From positions 1,674,001 to 1,738,000 of the forward strand of contig JAIQDT010000001.1 in NCBI GenBank assembly GCA_021521415.1: a stretch of DNA of 64,000 nucleotides, in the 5' to 3' direction. The first letter of the stretch is position 1; the number at the start of each line of letters is the position of its first letter. A program made the position numbers and the translations under genes. The notes below the pieces were generated by a model, which saw only the letters and a program-made list of their open reading frames with translations, did no database searches and was not told the DNA's origin. Of the stretch, positions 53,683 to 64,000 are shown one piece after another. This stretch comes from Bidens hawaiensis. Lineage: Eukaryota; Streptophyta; Magnoliopsida; Asterales; Asteraceae.

Positions 53683-54043
53683 GTGAATATGCATGTGTGA
53701 ATTCTCGGGTGGGCAAAAGTGAAATTGCACTAATTTTGACGTTATTTTACTAATCTCGTGAAAATAACGTTAAAAGTGACGGACGGTTAATCAGGCATCA
53801 TGTAGTGGCGTTGATAGCCGAAAGACAAGGGTACATGCACCGATCAGCCGGTATCCCGATTATTAAGTGTTATGTGCCTTATGTCCAAGGCTTGATGCAA
53901 AACTACTATCGAGCCGGGGGTCTCATCGGAAGCAGCCTCTCAATCCCTATGGGGTAGAGGTAAGGCTGTCTACATCTTACCCTCCTCAGACCCTACCATA
54001 GCTTTACTATTGGTGGGATATACTGAGTACGATGATGATGATG
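53683..54043 (+). mobile_element. SINE with Au-like 3' end, copy 2, perfect 16-bp target duplication
   Basis: AGTTATGTCACTTTGT stands at 53667-53682 and again at 54044-54059, directly flanking the element. The 361-base body matches the copy at 44485 and ends in (GAT)n. It lies 103 bases beyond the subtilase stop codon in the same orientation, so it may be within the gene's 3' untranslated region. Its RNA polymerase III promoter boxes are not obvious. Confidence 0.9.
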
Positions 54044-54059
54044 AGTTATGTCACTTTGT

Positions 54060-54660
54060 TATTCTCAAAACTATTTTGGTATACAATAGCAAACTAATAA
54101 AGAAAATTGGATACTTGTGAATTTGTGAATAAGTAGTGTACGCATTCTGATAAATTTTTGGTCCACTTCTTTTTATTACTTCAACCGTCCTTCAAATTTT
54201 GGACTTGGTTGTACTTTCCTTTCATAATATATCCACCTTTCCAAGGTTGTACTAAAATTATCTTTATGGATCTATATAACAAAATATTAGTTATATTATA
54301 ACGTTAAGGGTCTGTTTGTTATTAGTTTAAAGTTAGTTTAGGGTTAAAAGTGTCAATGTAAATAGGTTAGGGTCAATATTGTATATAGATTGAAACGGTT
54401 ATTGTTGAAGCGTCGTGACGGTGTTAATTGGTAGGGTTTATATATACCCCCCTCCCTTTGATTTGTATCAGACAAAATCGTTATTCAATATATTATTCAA
54501 TTTGTATATCAATCTTGTTCTTATTTATATTTGGATATTCAATTGATTTGTTTGATCACCAAGTTTATTATATCAAGTTTGTTTGATCACCAATATGCCA
54601 CCACCTTGCTCTAACTAAGTTCTCCGTGTAAGTTCATTTAGAACCAATGTGTGTGTGTAT
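54060..54660 (+). other. Spacer with a possible copia-like solo LTR
   Basis: From about 54312, a segment with TTTATATATACC (TATA-like, 54438-54449), then GTATCAGACAAAATCG, repeated ATTCAATATATTATTCAATTTG and CCACCACCTTGCTC resembles a small copia-type LTR or leader. There are no matching ends or target duplication, so the call is weak. No gene is seen. Confidence 0.3.
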
Positions 54661-54679
54661 GTTTTCAATCAAAACATTT

Positions 54680-55490
54680 GAAGAAACACGGATCTACACC
54701 TCTAGACGGGTCTTAGATCCGATGAGTCCACATTGTATGATACAGATAACAACCAGTATGATACAAGCCCAATTCCCTGAAGTCCAGTGACCAGAACCTG
54801 TAAAACCAACATCGTGAGCTCGTTACGAGAAGGACAAGAGAGGGGGGGGGGGGTTCTTCCCGTAACCACCCTCTGGCGTGAGAATAAGTACAATTCCCAC
54901 GAAGATAAAGTACTTAAGTAAATAGTGAGTATACAGTGGGAGTGAATGAATACCTCATGATAGTTGAGAGGGTATTTATAGCCGAATGATGTGAGAAGAT
55001 GATTGGGCCAGCTGTCCTTTTTTGAAGATGCTCTCGTAACCACCTGGACGCGTGTCCTCATATGATACGTTCAATTATACGTTGCATGTGCATGTATAAC
55101 AACCTGGACACGTGTCTTCACGGGATAGGATAATAAATAACCCTGGCCATGTGCACGGTTATAACGGATTTGCCAGGTGTCCTCAGTTTATTGGGCGAGA
55201 GATCACGTATTGCCCAAGAAAGCATCTTGGTAAATCTTCTAGAAGATAATTAGTTACTGACAGCTATCCTGGGGCATTATCTCTTGGTCATTTATACGGA
55301 CGAATACTCCGTCTTGCGGATGACTTCTGAGGATGCAAGGATGCTTCCGCATGTGCCCTGAGGATGTTTCTTCCTGACATGGCTAGGCGGGTGATCCATA
55401 TGTCCCACGGGCGTTTCGTGAGGGACCCTCAGCTGACCCGCGGGTAGTACCTAAGGGTATTTGGGTCTTTTTGGTACCCTACCTCTATAA
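54680..55490 (-). mobile_element. 3' LTR of a second Tat-type element
   Basis: The right edge is followed by GTCCCCCCAG, i.e. a polypurine tract (CTGGGGGGAC) on the minus strand, as in the first Tat element. A TATA box (CTATAAATACC) lies on the minus strand at 54971-54981. An antisense ORF of the same type starts 457 bases further right. The left edge is uncertain and no second LTR is in the window. The 119-codon minus frame inside it lacks protein features and is not called. Confidence 0.6.
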
Positions 55491-55803
55491 GTCCCCCCAG
55501 TCCAGTGTTTCTTCCACGTAAAGTTCTTTATGCGGGTGAAATTTTGGACTTTATACATATTTTGGGGTTTTTTATTCTGCAAGTTGATAAGAAATATCTC
55601 TTGTTTCTGTGGATAATCATGAAAAAGGACAAGTTGGCCACTCGTAGGCGCGTGGGCAGGTGACAAGACGTGTATGCCGGTTGTCACTGTACTCGACTGT
55701 ACAACTTTTCCCTTTTTCGAATTTGCCTCGTGACGTGGCGACTGTCTATTAGGCGATTTTTTCTCTCTCCACTGTTCATATCCCATCACATTAATTGCGA
55801 TGA

Positions 55804-55813
55804 GTATATATAG
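55804..55813 (+). promoter_or_regulatory. TATA box upstream of the second antisense ORF
   Basis: GAGTATATATAGGGG places TATATATAG about 135 bases before the ORF's ATG (55947), on the ORF's own strand, followed by a pyrimidine-rich leader. It lies outside the LTR, which suggests a dedicated antisense promoter. Confidence 0.5.
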
Positions 55814-55946
55814 GGGAAGTTAACTTTCTTTCGAAGTTTTATCGCCTTTGATTTCTGATTATCATCTTGCTTTTTCTTTCTGAACCTTCGACTTAACCAC
55901 TCAATTTTTCTTATAACCGCTCATTATTTCATCAGATCTTACTGTA

Positions 55947-58873
55947 ATGGCGACTATTCAGTCTGAAATTGATGAGGTGGAAGTTCAATGGGATCAGGCT
56001 GACTATCAGAAGCTAATTAATACTTATGGTATTCCACCGGAGTGGGGACCGGAGTTTCCTTCTCCTGGTTCTATAGCTAGCCTGCCACCGCCTGGAAAAA
56101 TGGCTGTATATTCTTACTTTTTTGTCTACGGAAATTTCTGTTTTCCCATGACCAAATTCATCATAAAGGTGTTAAGTGCATATGGGATCCATTTATCCCA
56201 GTTACATCCTCGTGTCGTCATGAGAATTCGTCATTACAAATTTGTATGTACTGCACATGGTATGTTACCTCGTGTCGACCGATTTCCTGTGTTCTACCGC
56301 CTTGCCAACCGTGATGGTTGGTTTACGTGTCAGGGACTAGCTGACAGGAGTATCGGCTATGAGGTCGAGAAAGGCTCCAAGGACTGGCGTAACAAATATT
56401 TTTGGATATCTAAGGACGTAGTGCCCAATACTATGGTCCGACGCCCCGTCGCCGAAGCACTTCCGGAGATTGTCACGGCTCCGCATGAGGGTCAAGAGTG
56501 ATTCCGTATCCTCGTTTCTGAGCTGACACCAATGCGGGCATTACCCGAGGAGGCACTTGTGTGGGCCGGCATGAGCCGTTTATGGCCATCTCCGTATATG
56601 GAACCTGTTTTTATTGGTTTGGATGACCGTAAGTTGTTTTATTTCTTTAATCCTTCGCTTGGAGTTTTACGATTAACTTTTATGTCTCCTCTACAGGTCC
56701 GAGGCCCATGTTAAACGCTCTTCTTGACGATAGGGGTTGTATGCGGAAGAGCATCCGTGACGCGGGTGACAAACCCGTTCTTGAAAATTCTAAGGGCAAC
56801 TTCCTATTTCCAGTGAAGGTGCGTGCTGAACCGATTATTTCAGACGCTACCTTTCAAACAGGTGCGTATGTTCTAAATCCTCCTCCTCTTAATGTGCTTA
56901 CTTCTGACGGGGTAATCGTCATTATATCATCGAGTGACGATTCCGCCACCCAAGAAGAGGAGAGCTATGATGATGCTTCTGAGTTTTAATCTGTTTCGCA
57001 TCTGTTGGCAGAGCTGGCACAAAAGAGGACTTTCTCGTCCTTTCAGGCGAGCGATATAGGCACGAGTGCTGCTGGTGCTAAGGGCGAACCAACAGCTAAG
57101 AAACAGCGGACTCGTCGTCCTAAGAAGCCGCAGTCTAGCCTTGCGGAATGCATGAAGACGGTGACTGGTACGTGTTTCATTTTCTAATTTTCACTGCTTT
57201 GATACGTGATTGAACGTGATTTTCCTGTGCATATCCATCGATTGTTGGGGATGATGCGTTGGAGAAATTACCATCACCAACCCCACCATTCGAGAAACAA
57301 CCATCTCCTCCTCCGGAGAAGGAGATGGAAGATAATCCTTCTACCCCTCCCAGTGAAGCAAATGTGGAGGGGTCCAATCTTCAGTCAGGAGCTAACGACT
57401 CCTTAAGACTATCTTTTTCAAACTGGGAATGTTTCTGGTTCCCAGGATAATAACCCAGACGTCAACGAAGAGGGTTTCAGGATCCATGAATCCCCATCTC
57501 GGTCTCCTCCTCATTTTTTTTCTCCTTTCTCACCTTTGACTATGGGTGCAGGAGGGAGTTTCCGGTTTGGACCATCTGTCCATGAAATTGGAGGGGGGGG
57601 GGGGGTCGACACATGGTGTTCCTCAACAATCTTCTTCCATTCTGGTTCGTCTCGATACATCAAGTTCTGATTATTACGGAGAGGCGAACCCGGGGGAGGA
57701 TTATCACTCATTTATCCCTCATTGGGACCTTGTTAATGGGTCTCGCTTCACTGACCCGGGTGTATGCATGGCTTTTATTAAACAATGCGTGCCACCCGCG
57801 GAGCGGATCCATCAGCGTGGTCGTTCTCGCCATGATCTTCATGTTGATGTTTCTATGTCACTTGCCAATTCTTTGGCTTGTGTACAAGAGATATTACGCG
57901 AATGACGTACAATGGGTAGCAAGCTTGGGGAAGCTTCTCGAGCCGTCGAGAAAGCCAAAAAGGAAGCGGCGGAGCAGTGGTCGGCGGAAAGTACGGCAAG
58001 ATGGAAGTTATCTGATGCCGAAATTGCTCTTCAAGGTAAGAAAGACCGGCATGTTGCCGCTGCCCGTCAGTGGAAGGAGGCCCGTGAGAGGCAAAATTCG
58101 GTCCTTGAGACTGCTTGCGCTGAAGCCCAAAAGAAAAAGGATGACTTGGCGGGGACCCTTGAAGCTATTTCGGCCTTAGAAAGCCAGGTGACCCGTCAAG
58201 GTACCCGGATCCAGGAGCTTGAGGCAGAATTAAAGTTGCATAAGGAGCAATATGAACTTAAGGACAAAAACGCTGCATAAATGCAGTCTGCCTATGACTC
58301 CTTGTTGCAAATACGTGAAGAAGGCGAAGTCCGCGCAACTGAAGCTTTAAATGACAAACAAGGAATGTCTGACGAGTTGCGGGAGCTTCGGGACAGAGTG
58401 GAAGTGCCGAGCACGATCGACTCCGGTTCCTCAACCGAGGGCTTGATTCTGTGACTCTCCCTCATATGTTATTCATTATACCCTTCATGTACAAATGCTA
58501 ATAAACTACTTTTATCCTTTGCCAGGTCATCCGGCATATTAAGGAGAATTCTGAGCTTACTGATTGCTTTGTAAACTTAATGACTGCTTCCTCCCAGGCC
58601 GGCCGCGTGAAAGGCTTTAATGAAGGAATGGAGATGCTCAAGCTGGTCATTCCTTTGAAAACCATCCGCTTCACGGCCTTGATGTTAAGCAAGAATACAA
58701 TATGCGGAATAAGGTTACGACAGCCTGGTATTTCCTCTGCAGAACATTCTTCCGGAGTTTGCCTCCGCCAAAGATGGCGTGCGACAATTGAGGATCTATC
58801 TAGATGATGAGTCTGAGGATGCCTCGTTTGAGGATACTTCACCGAAAGCTCTGGAGGACATACCGGCCCCTAA
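55947..58873 (+). pseudogene. Antisense ORF of the second Tat-type element, decayed and truncated
   Basis: The N-terminal ~184 residues are the same domain type as at 11534 (FRRFF/FYRLANRDGWFTC region, PSRLHPLP/PSP counterparts). An in-frame TGA at 56499 is followed in frame by RALPEEALVWAGM up to a splice donor. The intron 56629-56696 corresponds in place to 12219-12293. Exon 2 reads in frame through 56708-56986, meets TAA 56987-56989, and continues in Lys-rich sequence to another donor-like site near 57167. Later, 57912-58280 encodes a long coiled coil (ESQVTRQGTRIQELEAELKLHKEQ). The end is removed by the Ty3 LTR at 58874. Function unknown. Runs of 12-14 G (near 57590) add breaks. Confidence 0.7.
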
Positions 58874-61365
58874 TGTCACACCCCGACCAAAGGCGGCGAA
58901 ACATGCCGGGGTGCAACGTGATTGGACAAATACACAAGACACTATTTAAAGTGACAATATTTATTTAACTCATTTATTTCAACAAATCAATAAACAACAC
59001 ATCTCGTCCACACAAACAAGTTAAATACAAGTAGCAATTATATTGTTCGTTTTACTAATATCCTAATAGTCTTGGTAACGTTTTCGTTGAATCCTCGAGT
59101 CAACAAAAGTTAAACCTGTAACATTTCATAAAATAAAGTTTATCAACACAAAGGTTGGTGAGCAATTCATAAGTTTGAGCATATAAGTATATAGTAATAA
59201 AAAGCCACAAAACTTGTATACAAAACAATAATTAATAGCAACAATTTAGATATGCAAAAGATAAATAGTTCGGACCCTTTCTAAATGGTAACAACCAAGT
59301 ATACTCGGATCATAGTGTCCATGAGGCTACCCGCCTCATGCTAAATAGTTATCGTTAATAAGAATACATTAACGACACCCTCCATAAGAGAATACCAAAT
59401 GGATTCGGGATTTCTATTCGGATCGTGATACCGTCTATAAGGGGATACCAAATAGATCGGATTTTGTGAGGCCAACCTTCCTTAGCATTCAAAGTTTAGC
59501 ATTCAAGTGTGGCTACCCGCCAGAGCAATAAACATTAAAGCATGTAAGCATATAACACCGAATCAAGCATTTATTTAAGTAAAATATACAATCACGTTTG
59601 TGGGTTTAAGGATTCAAGTAAATAAAGCATTTAGTTTGATAAGTATGAAATGTCACCCCAAAATGGAAGATGGAAAAAGTGGTATGAAAGTACTCACATC
59701 GATTGATGAACCTAGAAATAAATAGATAAATAAATGAAGCTCGAACGGTAAACGAACAGATTCGACTTGAAACGATAAACACCTTAGCTAAAATAAATAA
59801 TGTAATATATATTAATGAACTTGAAGCCATAATGAAACTATATTGGAAACATTGAACGAGGAGGTTCGGTTGTAAATCGGATTACCGGTTAATTTGTTAA
59901 TGATTAGGGACTCGTACTAAATTGATAATTAATATAAAAATAATATTATTTTATTTGGGCTTTTAAATAACTAAACCAATATTAAATAGAAACAAGACGG
60001 GTTTTAAATCAAGAGTTCAGTTTTATAAAGAAAATGAATTGATAATAAAGTTTATAATAATATTATTAATGATAATAATAGTAATGATAATAATAATTCT
60101 AAAAAGATATGTTAGATATATATATATATATATATATAGATATGTAAGATAATGACGGTAAAAATAATAACCATAATTATTATTAATAATACTAATAATA
60201 ATAGTTAAAGAATAAAGATCTTAATATTAATTAAAATGTTGTTGATAAAAATAATAACAATAATAAGTTATATTGATAGTAAGTAATGCTACCATACTTG
60301 ATGTCGGTTTGATTTCTAAACGAATTCATAAAATAAATATAATAATATTATTGTTAATAAATAAATGATAGAAGTATGATTTTAATAAATAATAATATGA
60401 TCCTTATTAGCAATAATAGCAACTTTAATATTTATAATAATAATAATAATCATCATCATAATAATAATAATCCATTTATTATGAAAATAATGCTAAAAAT
60501 AATTATTTTGTTAATGATAATAATAACAATAATAATAATATTAATAAAAATCGTTAAAACTAATGAGTTTTATATATTTTGATAGTTTTATACTAAATAT
60601 ACAACTTTGAAAAACGATAACACGAAATCGGTTTTAACGTGGGACTCGAATCCGGGTCTTGACGAGACGACTCATCAATCAAATTTCCGAAACACAATCC
60701 AATTCTATATTTTATATAACAAATTATAACCAAACTTTCCCCCCAATACAAAACAATTCCACACTCATCCAACCCGTTTCCAAGAAAAAATAACCGATAA
60801 GTAAACCGATTACTAACAAATTAAATCTAAAAGTCGATATACGAAAACTGAAAGCACTAAAACTCAAAACTAATTTACCAATTAAATTGTGCATAAGCTC
60901 GTGACTCTACACCGGGAAAGCCCGAGCCGAAACTGCCGAAGACGAGCCAAGAGGGAAAGGAGAGTAGTGGTGTGCGTTGATAGGTGGTGGCCGGAGGTGA
61001 CTTCTCGCCGGAAATCGGCAGGGGGTTTGGGGTGGCGGCTGGGTGATGTTATGTTAGGGTTAGGGTTTATTTGATTATATATGCATGTTACATATTTACA
61101 AAAATGGTCCTCCAAGTTTCAGTTATGGTTTAATACGAGTTTAAAGGTTTCCAAAGCTTATAACGAGTTTATGAAAGTCATTTTAAACCCCGTATGTTTT
61201 TCTTAACAACACTATATTATGACAAACATCGATTTATTTAAGATTGAAGTCTATACTAATATTATATAATAACTAAATAAGGTTCTAAAATGTTGAATCG
61301 GTTTTACAAAAATAAAAGTTTACAAAACTAATATAACACGAGACCCGAATTTGACAAATGTCACA
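58874..61365 (-). mobile_element. Ty3/gypsy 3' LTR (2.5 kb)
   Basis: Plus-strand ends TGTCACACCCCGACC (58874) and AATGTCACA (61365). Beyond the right end, TATCCCCAACTTTTTAGAAA is the reverse of a polypurine tract (AAAAGTTGGGGATA), so it is the 3' LTR of a minus-strand element. A TATA-like ATATATAATC near 61074-61085 on the minus strand precedes a GC-rich leader (60895-61040). It interrupts the Tat antisense ORF. AT-rich trinucleotide repeats fill 60040-60560. The 77-codon minus frame at 60882 sits in this leader and is not believed. Confidence 0.7.
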
Positions 61366-63734
61366 GTATCCCCAACTTTTTAGAAATTTCGTTCCGAAAT
61401 TAAAATAAAATCAAAGAAAAAAAGTAATTATTAATGACTATTGTCCTTTGTATGATAATTGCATGAACAATTTTAAGTAAAAGAACAACGTTAAATCCTT
61501 GCATGACCCGAAAAATGCTACAAGTGAGAAACATGATAAAGGCACTTATATATAGGATGTACCAGCAGCGTATCCACCATGCCCTTATCATAACTCACAT
61601 TTCTATCGTTTTTCCGCTATCATCCTCCGGTCTGAGTTATCGCACACAACCGCACTTACTATGGCTTCCATACGGGGATTTCAATAATTAAGTGTACACC
61701 CATAATTATTTCGATCGTCGTATGGTGCACATGGTTCGTCCCATTGTGTGGTTTAAAAAGACTTATTTATATATTATTATTTTTTTTTGAAATTTTAAAC
61801 ATTTGAAACGTGCATAAATCTATTGAATTTTAATAATGAGAACTCATGATAAAAGAAACGAGAAATCCAATAAAGGAAATGAGAATCCAAAGAATGAAAA
61901 ATGAAAAATCCAATAGGTGTAAATGAGAAACCCAAAAGTGAGTACATGCGGTCGGGGTAAACAACGTTACAATTAATAATAGCGTACGATGAGTTTCATA
62001 CGTGAACAAACTTGAGGTTATAAGTAATTAAGATTACGATTGCGTGAAATCACGAGAATGAGGTGAGTTTCTTTGGGATGACGCATACGTATCAACATAA
62101 ATAAAATAGCATTTAGTTAACAACCAAAATAATCGATGAAATGTGATAAAACGTGAATACGACCACTATTGTGAAACCATTTATATAATCGTCATTATAA
62201 TAACGGTTTCTAATAGCGCCAAAACTTGCAGACAGCCACACATAGGCCATTAATAGATTAAATGAAATGACATAGAATAATGTATAGAATCGTGTTTACA
62301 CAAATGCTCAAATATAAATAACATAGTCATGATAATATCGTTTAAAAATACAAACGAGATTTTGGCGAAGTTAAGGTTTTGAAAGTATTACACAAATTGT
62401 TATTGAATAGTGTGCATTCGGTCACAAAAATCAAAACACAAAAATGAAATCTCATGTGCATAATATTGTCATCGAAAAATCTCATCAAATGAAAAGAAAA
62501 ATCGCAATAATAGTGAGACTTGAATTAATGTCGAAATATGTAAATCGCGTAGCGTATTATAGACTACAACTGAAAATGAGGTCTTAAGTAAGGCCGTTTT
62601 ATTGTTTCTCAGAAATGTACATAATAACAAAGCATCGCGGTAACGCATTGCTAGGGAAATTATTAAAATCAATATTGAATGTAAATCTTGTAACCCAAAT
62701 TGTTAAAGGAGTTTGTATTCATAAAGTTATTGTGATGAAAATAAATTTTTATAAAGTGATGATGCTTGCGATAATAAGAGGTAATAGTTTGCGTAAATTG
62801 TTATTGAGCAAAAATTTGTGTTACAATATAAAATATTTATAAGCACGTCCCAAAAGATTTGTAAAGCCATGGTCATTAAGTTTATGCAATATGGTGAAAA
62901 TTGTAATTTATTACTAAATAAATCATCATTCAACATCCAAAATGAAACCTCGTATTTATAAAGTTATTAAGAGATTTATCACCTTAGGTGACAATATTTA
63001 AAATCTTGACATCATACATATAATCGTTTAACAACCTATGAAAGCAAATCCTCATAATCAATTTTTTTTTTTGTTGTCATGACAGTACTATATATATATA
63101 TATACATATATACATATATATATATTTAGAGTTTATAATTTAAAAGTGATTATTTGAACACATAAGGTTGTTATAAGTACACTAGTTGTGTATATATATA
63201 TATACATAAAAAAAATTTAGGAAAAAATGAAGCTTGCGTGTGTATGGGGGTTTTAGGCTTCGAATAGTAAATGGTTTGGAAATTTGGTGAGGAGTGAGTG
63301 TGTTTCGGTTGGCTTGCATAATTGGGTTTTCTTGAGTTGGATTTATGAGGTTTGTTGAGTTTAGGTCGTTTGAGTGGTTTAGGCTTAGGTGATTTGTGTG
63401 AGTAATGGTTGGGCTAATAGGTGAGGTTTGGCTTATTTGAGCTTGGGTTAAGTTGGTGGGTTGGATAATTTGATCTTGGCTAGTTTGGGTTAAGATTTGG
63501 TTTATACATGTATTTTGTAAAGAGTGTTTGGGTTACTATTTTGACATCAACTCTATGGTTGGATGGGAACGGTGTGGCGATATGGTTTGTGACTCGACAT
63601 AGTATGGGTCGAAGGATTTTTAAGTCATAGTTGGATAAGCTTTGGTTTGTATATGTTCAAGGCATTTGTGAGTGTGTTTGTCGGTGTTTTTAAAGTATTA
63701 GGATAGTGAGTTTGATAGGTTTTTGTGGCGTGGG
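61366..63734 (-). mobile_element. Ty3 internal non-coding DNA, no gag-pol visible
   Basis: 61366-61700 matches the reverse complement of 31000-31330 (both run into a polypurine tract and LTR). To the right the sequence is AT-rich, with (TA)n runs at 63088-63125 and 63190-63205, then GGTT/TTGGGTT-rich DNA from 63240. No reading frame of credible composition exists, so the element is non-autonomous or its coding part lies outside or is deleted. Confidence 0.5.
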
Positions 63735-64000
63735 TGTAAGGCCCCGTTACCGGTGCCTCACATTTGGACGTTGGATTTACTCATCAACATAGTTCTAATC
63801 ATCAGAGTTAATAAAAACATACGCGGAATATTAAAACTTTCATAACATTACAATAATAAGTCATAACATGTCTTAAAACATTTATCTTGTCCTTCAAAAT
63901 CAAAACATAACATAACAAGTCTTCAGATGCCAGACTCTTATTCTTCTGCCATGTGCCCCGCTCAAGCCAGCTGCCTCATTCTACTCACCTGTGTGCATAC
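63735..64000. mobile_element. Possible LTR start at the window edge
   Basis: TGTAAGGCCCCGTTACC followed by ATAAAAACATACGCGGAA has the layout of the TGT...CCCCG LTR termini elsewhere in the window, but the sequence is not the same as the one at 58874. The other end lies outside the window. Confidence 0.4.

Noticed and set aside
54702..55061. 119-codon minus ORF
   Set aside because: Lies in the LTR of the second Tat element and has no recognisable domain.
57580..57605. Long G run as a regulatory G-quadruplex
   Set aside because: A single homopolymer in decayed retrotransposon DNA; possible sequencing or slippage product, no separate G tracts.
60376..60582. Asparagine/isoleucine-run ORF
   Set aside because: Produced by AAT/ATA trinucleotide repeats in an LTR.
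61035..61072. Telomere-like TTAGGGTTAGGGTTT
   Set aside because: Only about two units in a coding-like leader; too short to suggest an interstitial telomere.

Overview
The window is plant nuclear DNA, almost certainly from a eudicot and probably from the daisy family (Asteraceae). It is AT-rich, its genes have introns, and most of it is layered LTR retrotransposons. The Asteraceae suggestion is an inference from the look of the SINEs and long Ty3/gypsy LTRs, recalled rather than searched. No bacterial-type operon, CRISPR array, tRNA or rRNA gene is visible.

Layout. 1-1397: end of a Ty3-type LTR. 1398-3607 (-): decayed non-LTR retroelement reverse transcriptase. 5305-7183: solo Ty3-type LTR with a perfect 5-bp target duplication. 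7819-10555 and 20711-20990 (-): two halves of a dead LRR receptor kinase gene of the Xa21/EFR type, split by a 10.2-kb Tat-lineage Ty3/gypsy element (10556-20710; duplication GAGAC). That element carries gag, protease, RT, two RNase H domains and integrase on the minus strand and a large antisense ORF on the plus strand. 21603-22785: three tandem copies of a ~412-bp unit. 23433-24127: hAT-like non-autonomous element. 24.2-33.8 kb: copia fragments and Ty3 LTR remnants nested in one another. 33827-43030: Tekay/Del-like Ty3 element (minus strand) with ~2-kb LTRs, an extra ORF before gag, and a pol truncated exactly at the LTR edge. 43.0-45.8 kb: non-coding DNA with a SINE.

45838-53579 (+) is the only clearly intact host gene: a nine-exon secreted subtilisin-like protease (754 aa) whose splice phases all close and whose catalytic Asp, His, Asn and Ser are present. 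Its introns hold several hAT-like, foldback and microsatellite insertions, and a SINE with a perfect 16-bp target duplication sits just beyond its stop codon.

54.7-58.87 kb: LTR and antisense ORF of a second Tat-type element, cut at 58873 by another Ty3 LTR (58874-61365). The rest is Ty3 internal non-coding DNA and the start of another possible LTR at 63735.

The genes do not form a pathway. The window records nested transposition that killed an immune-receptor-like gene and filled the introns of a protease gene without breaking its reading frame. The most unusual coding signal is the antisense ORF present in both Tat-type elements, with a small intron at the matching place and, in the second copy, a TATA box of its own.
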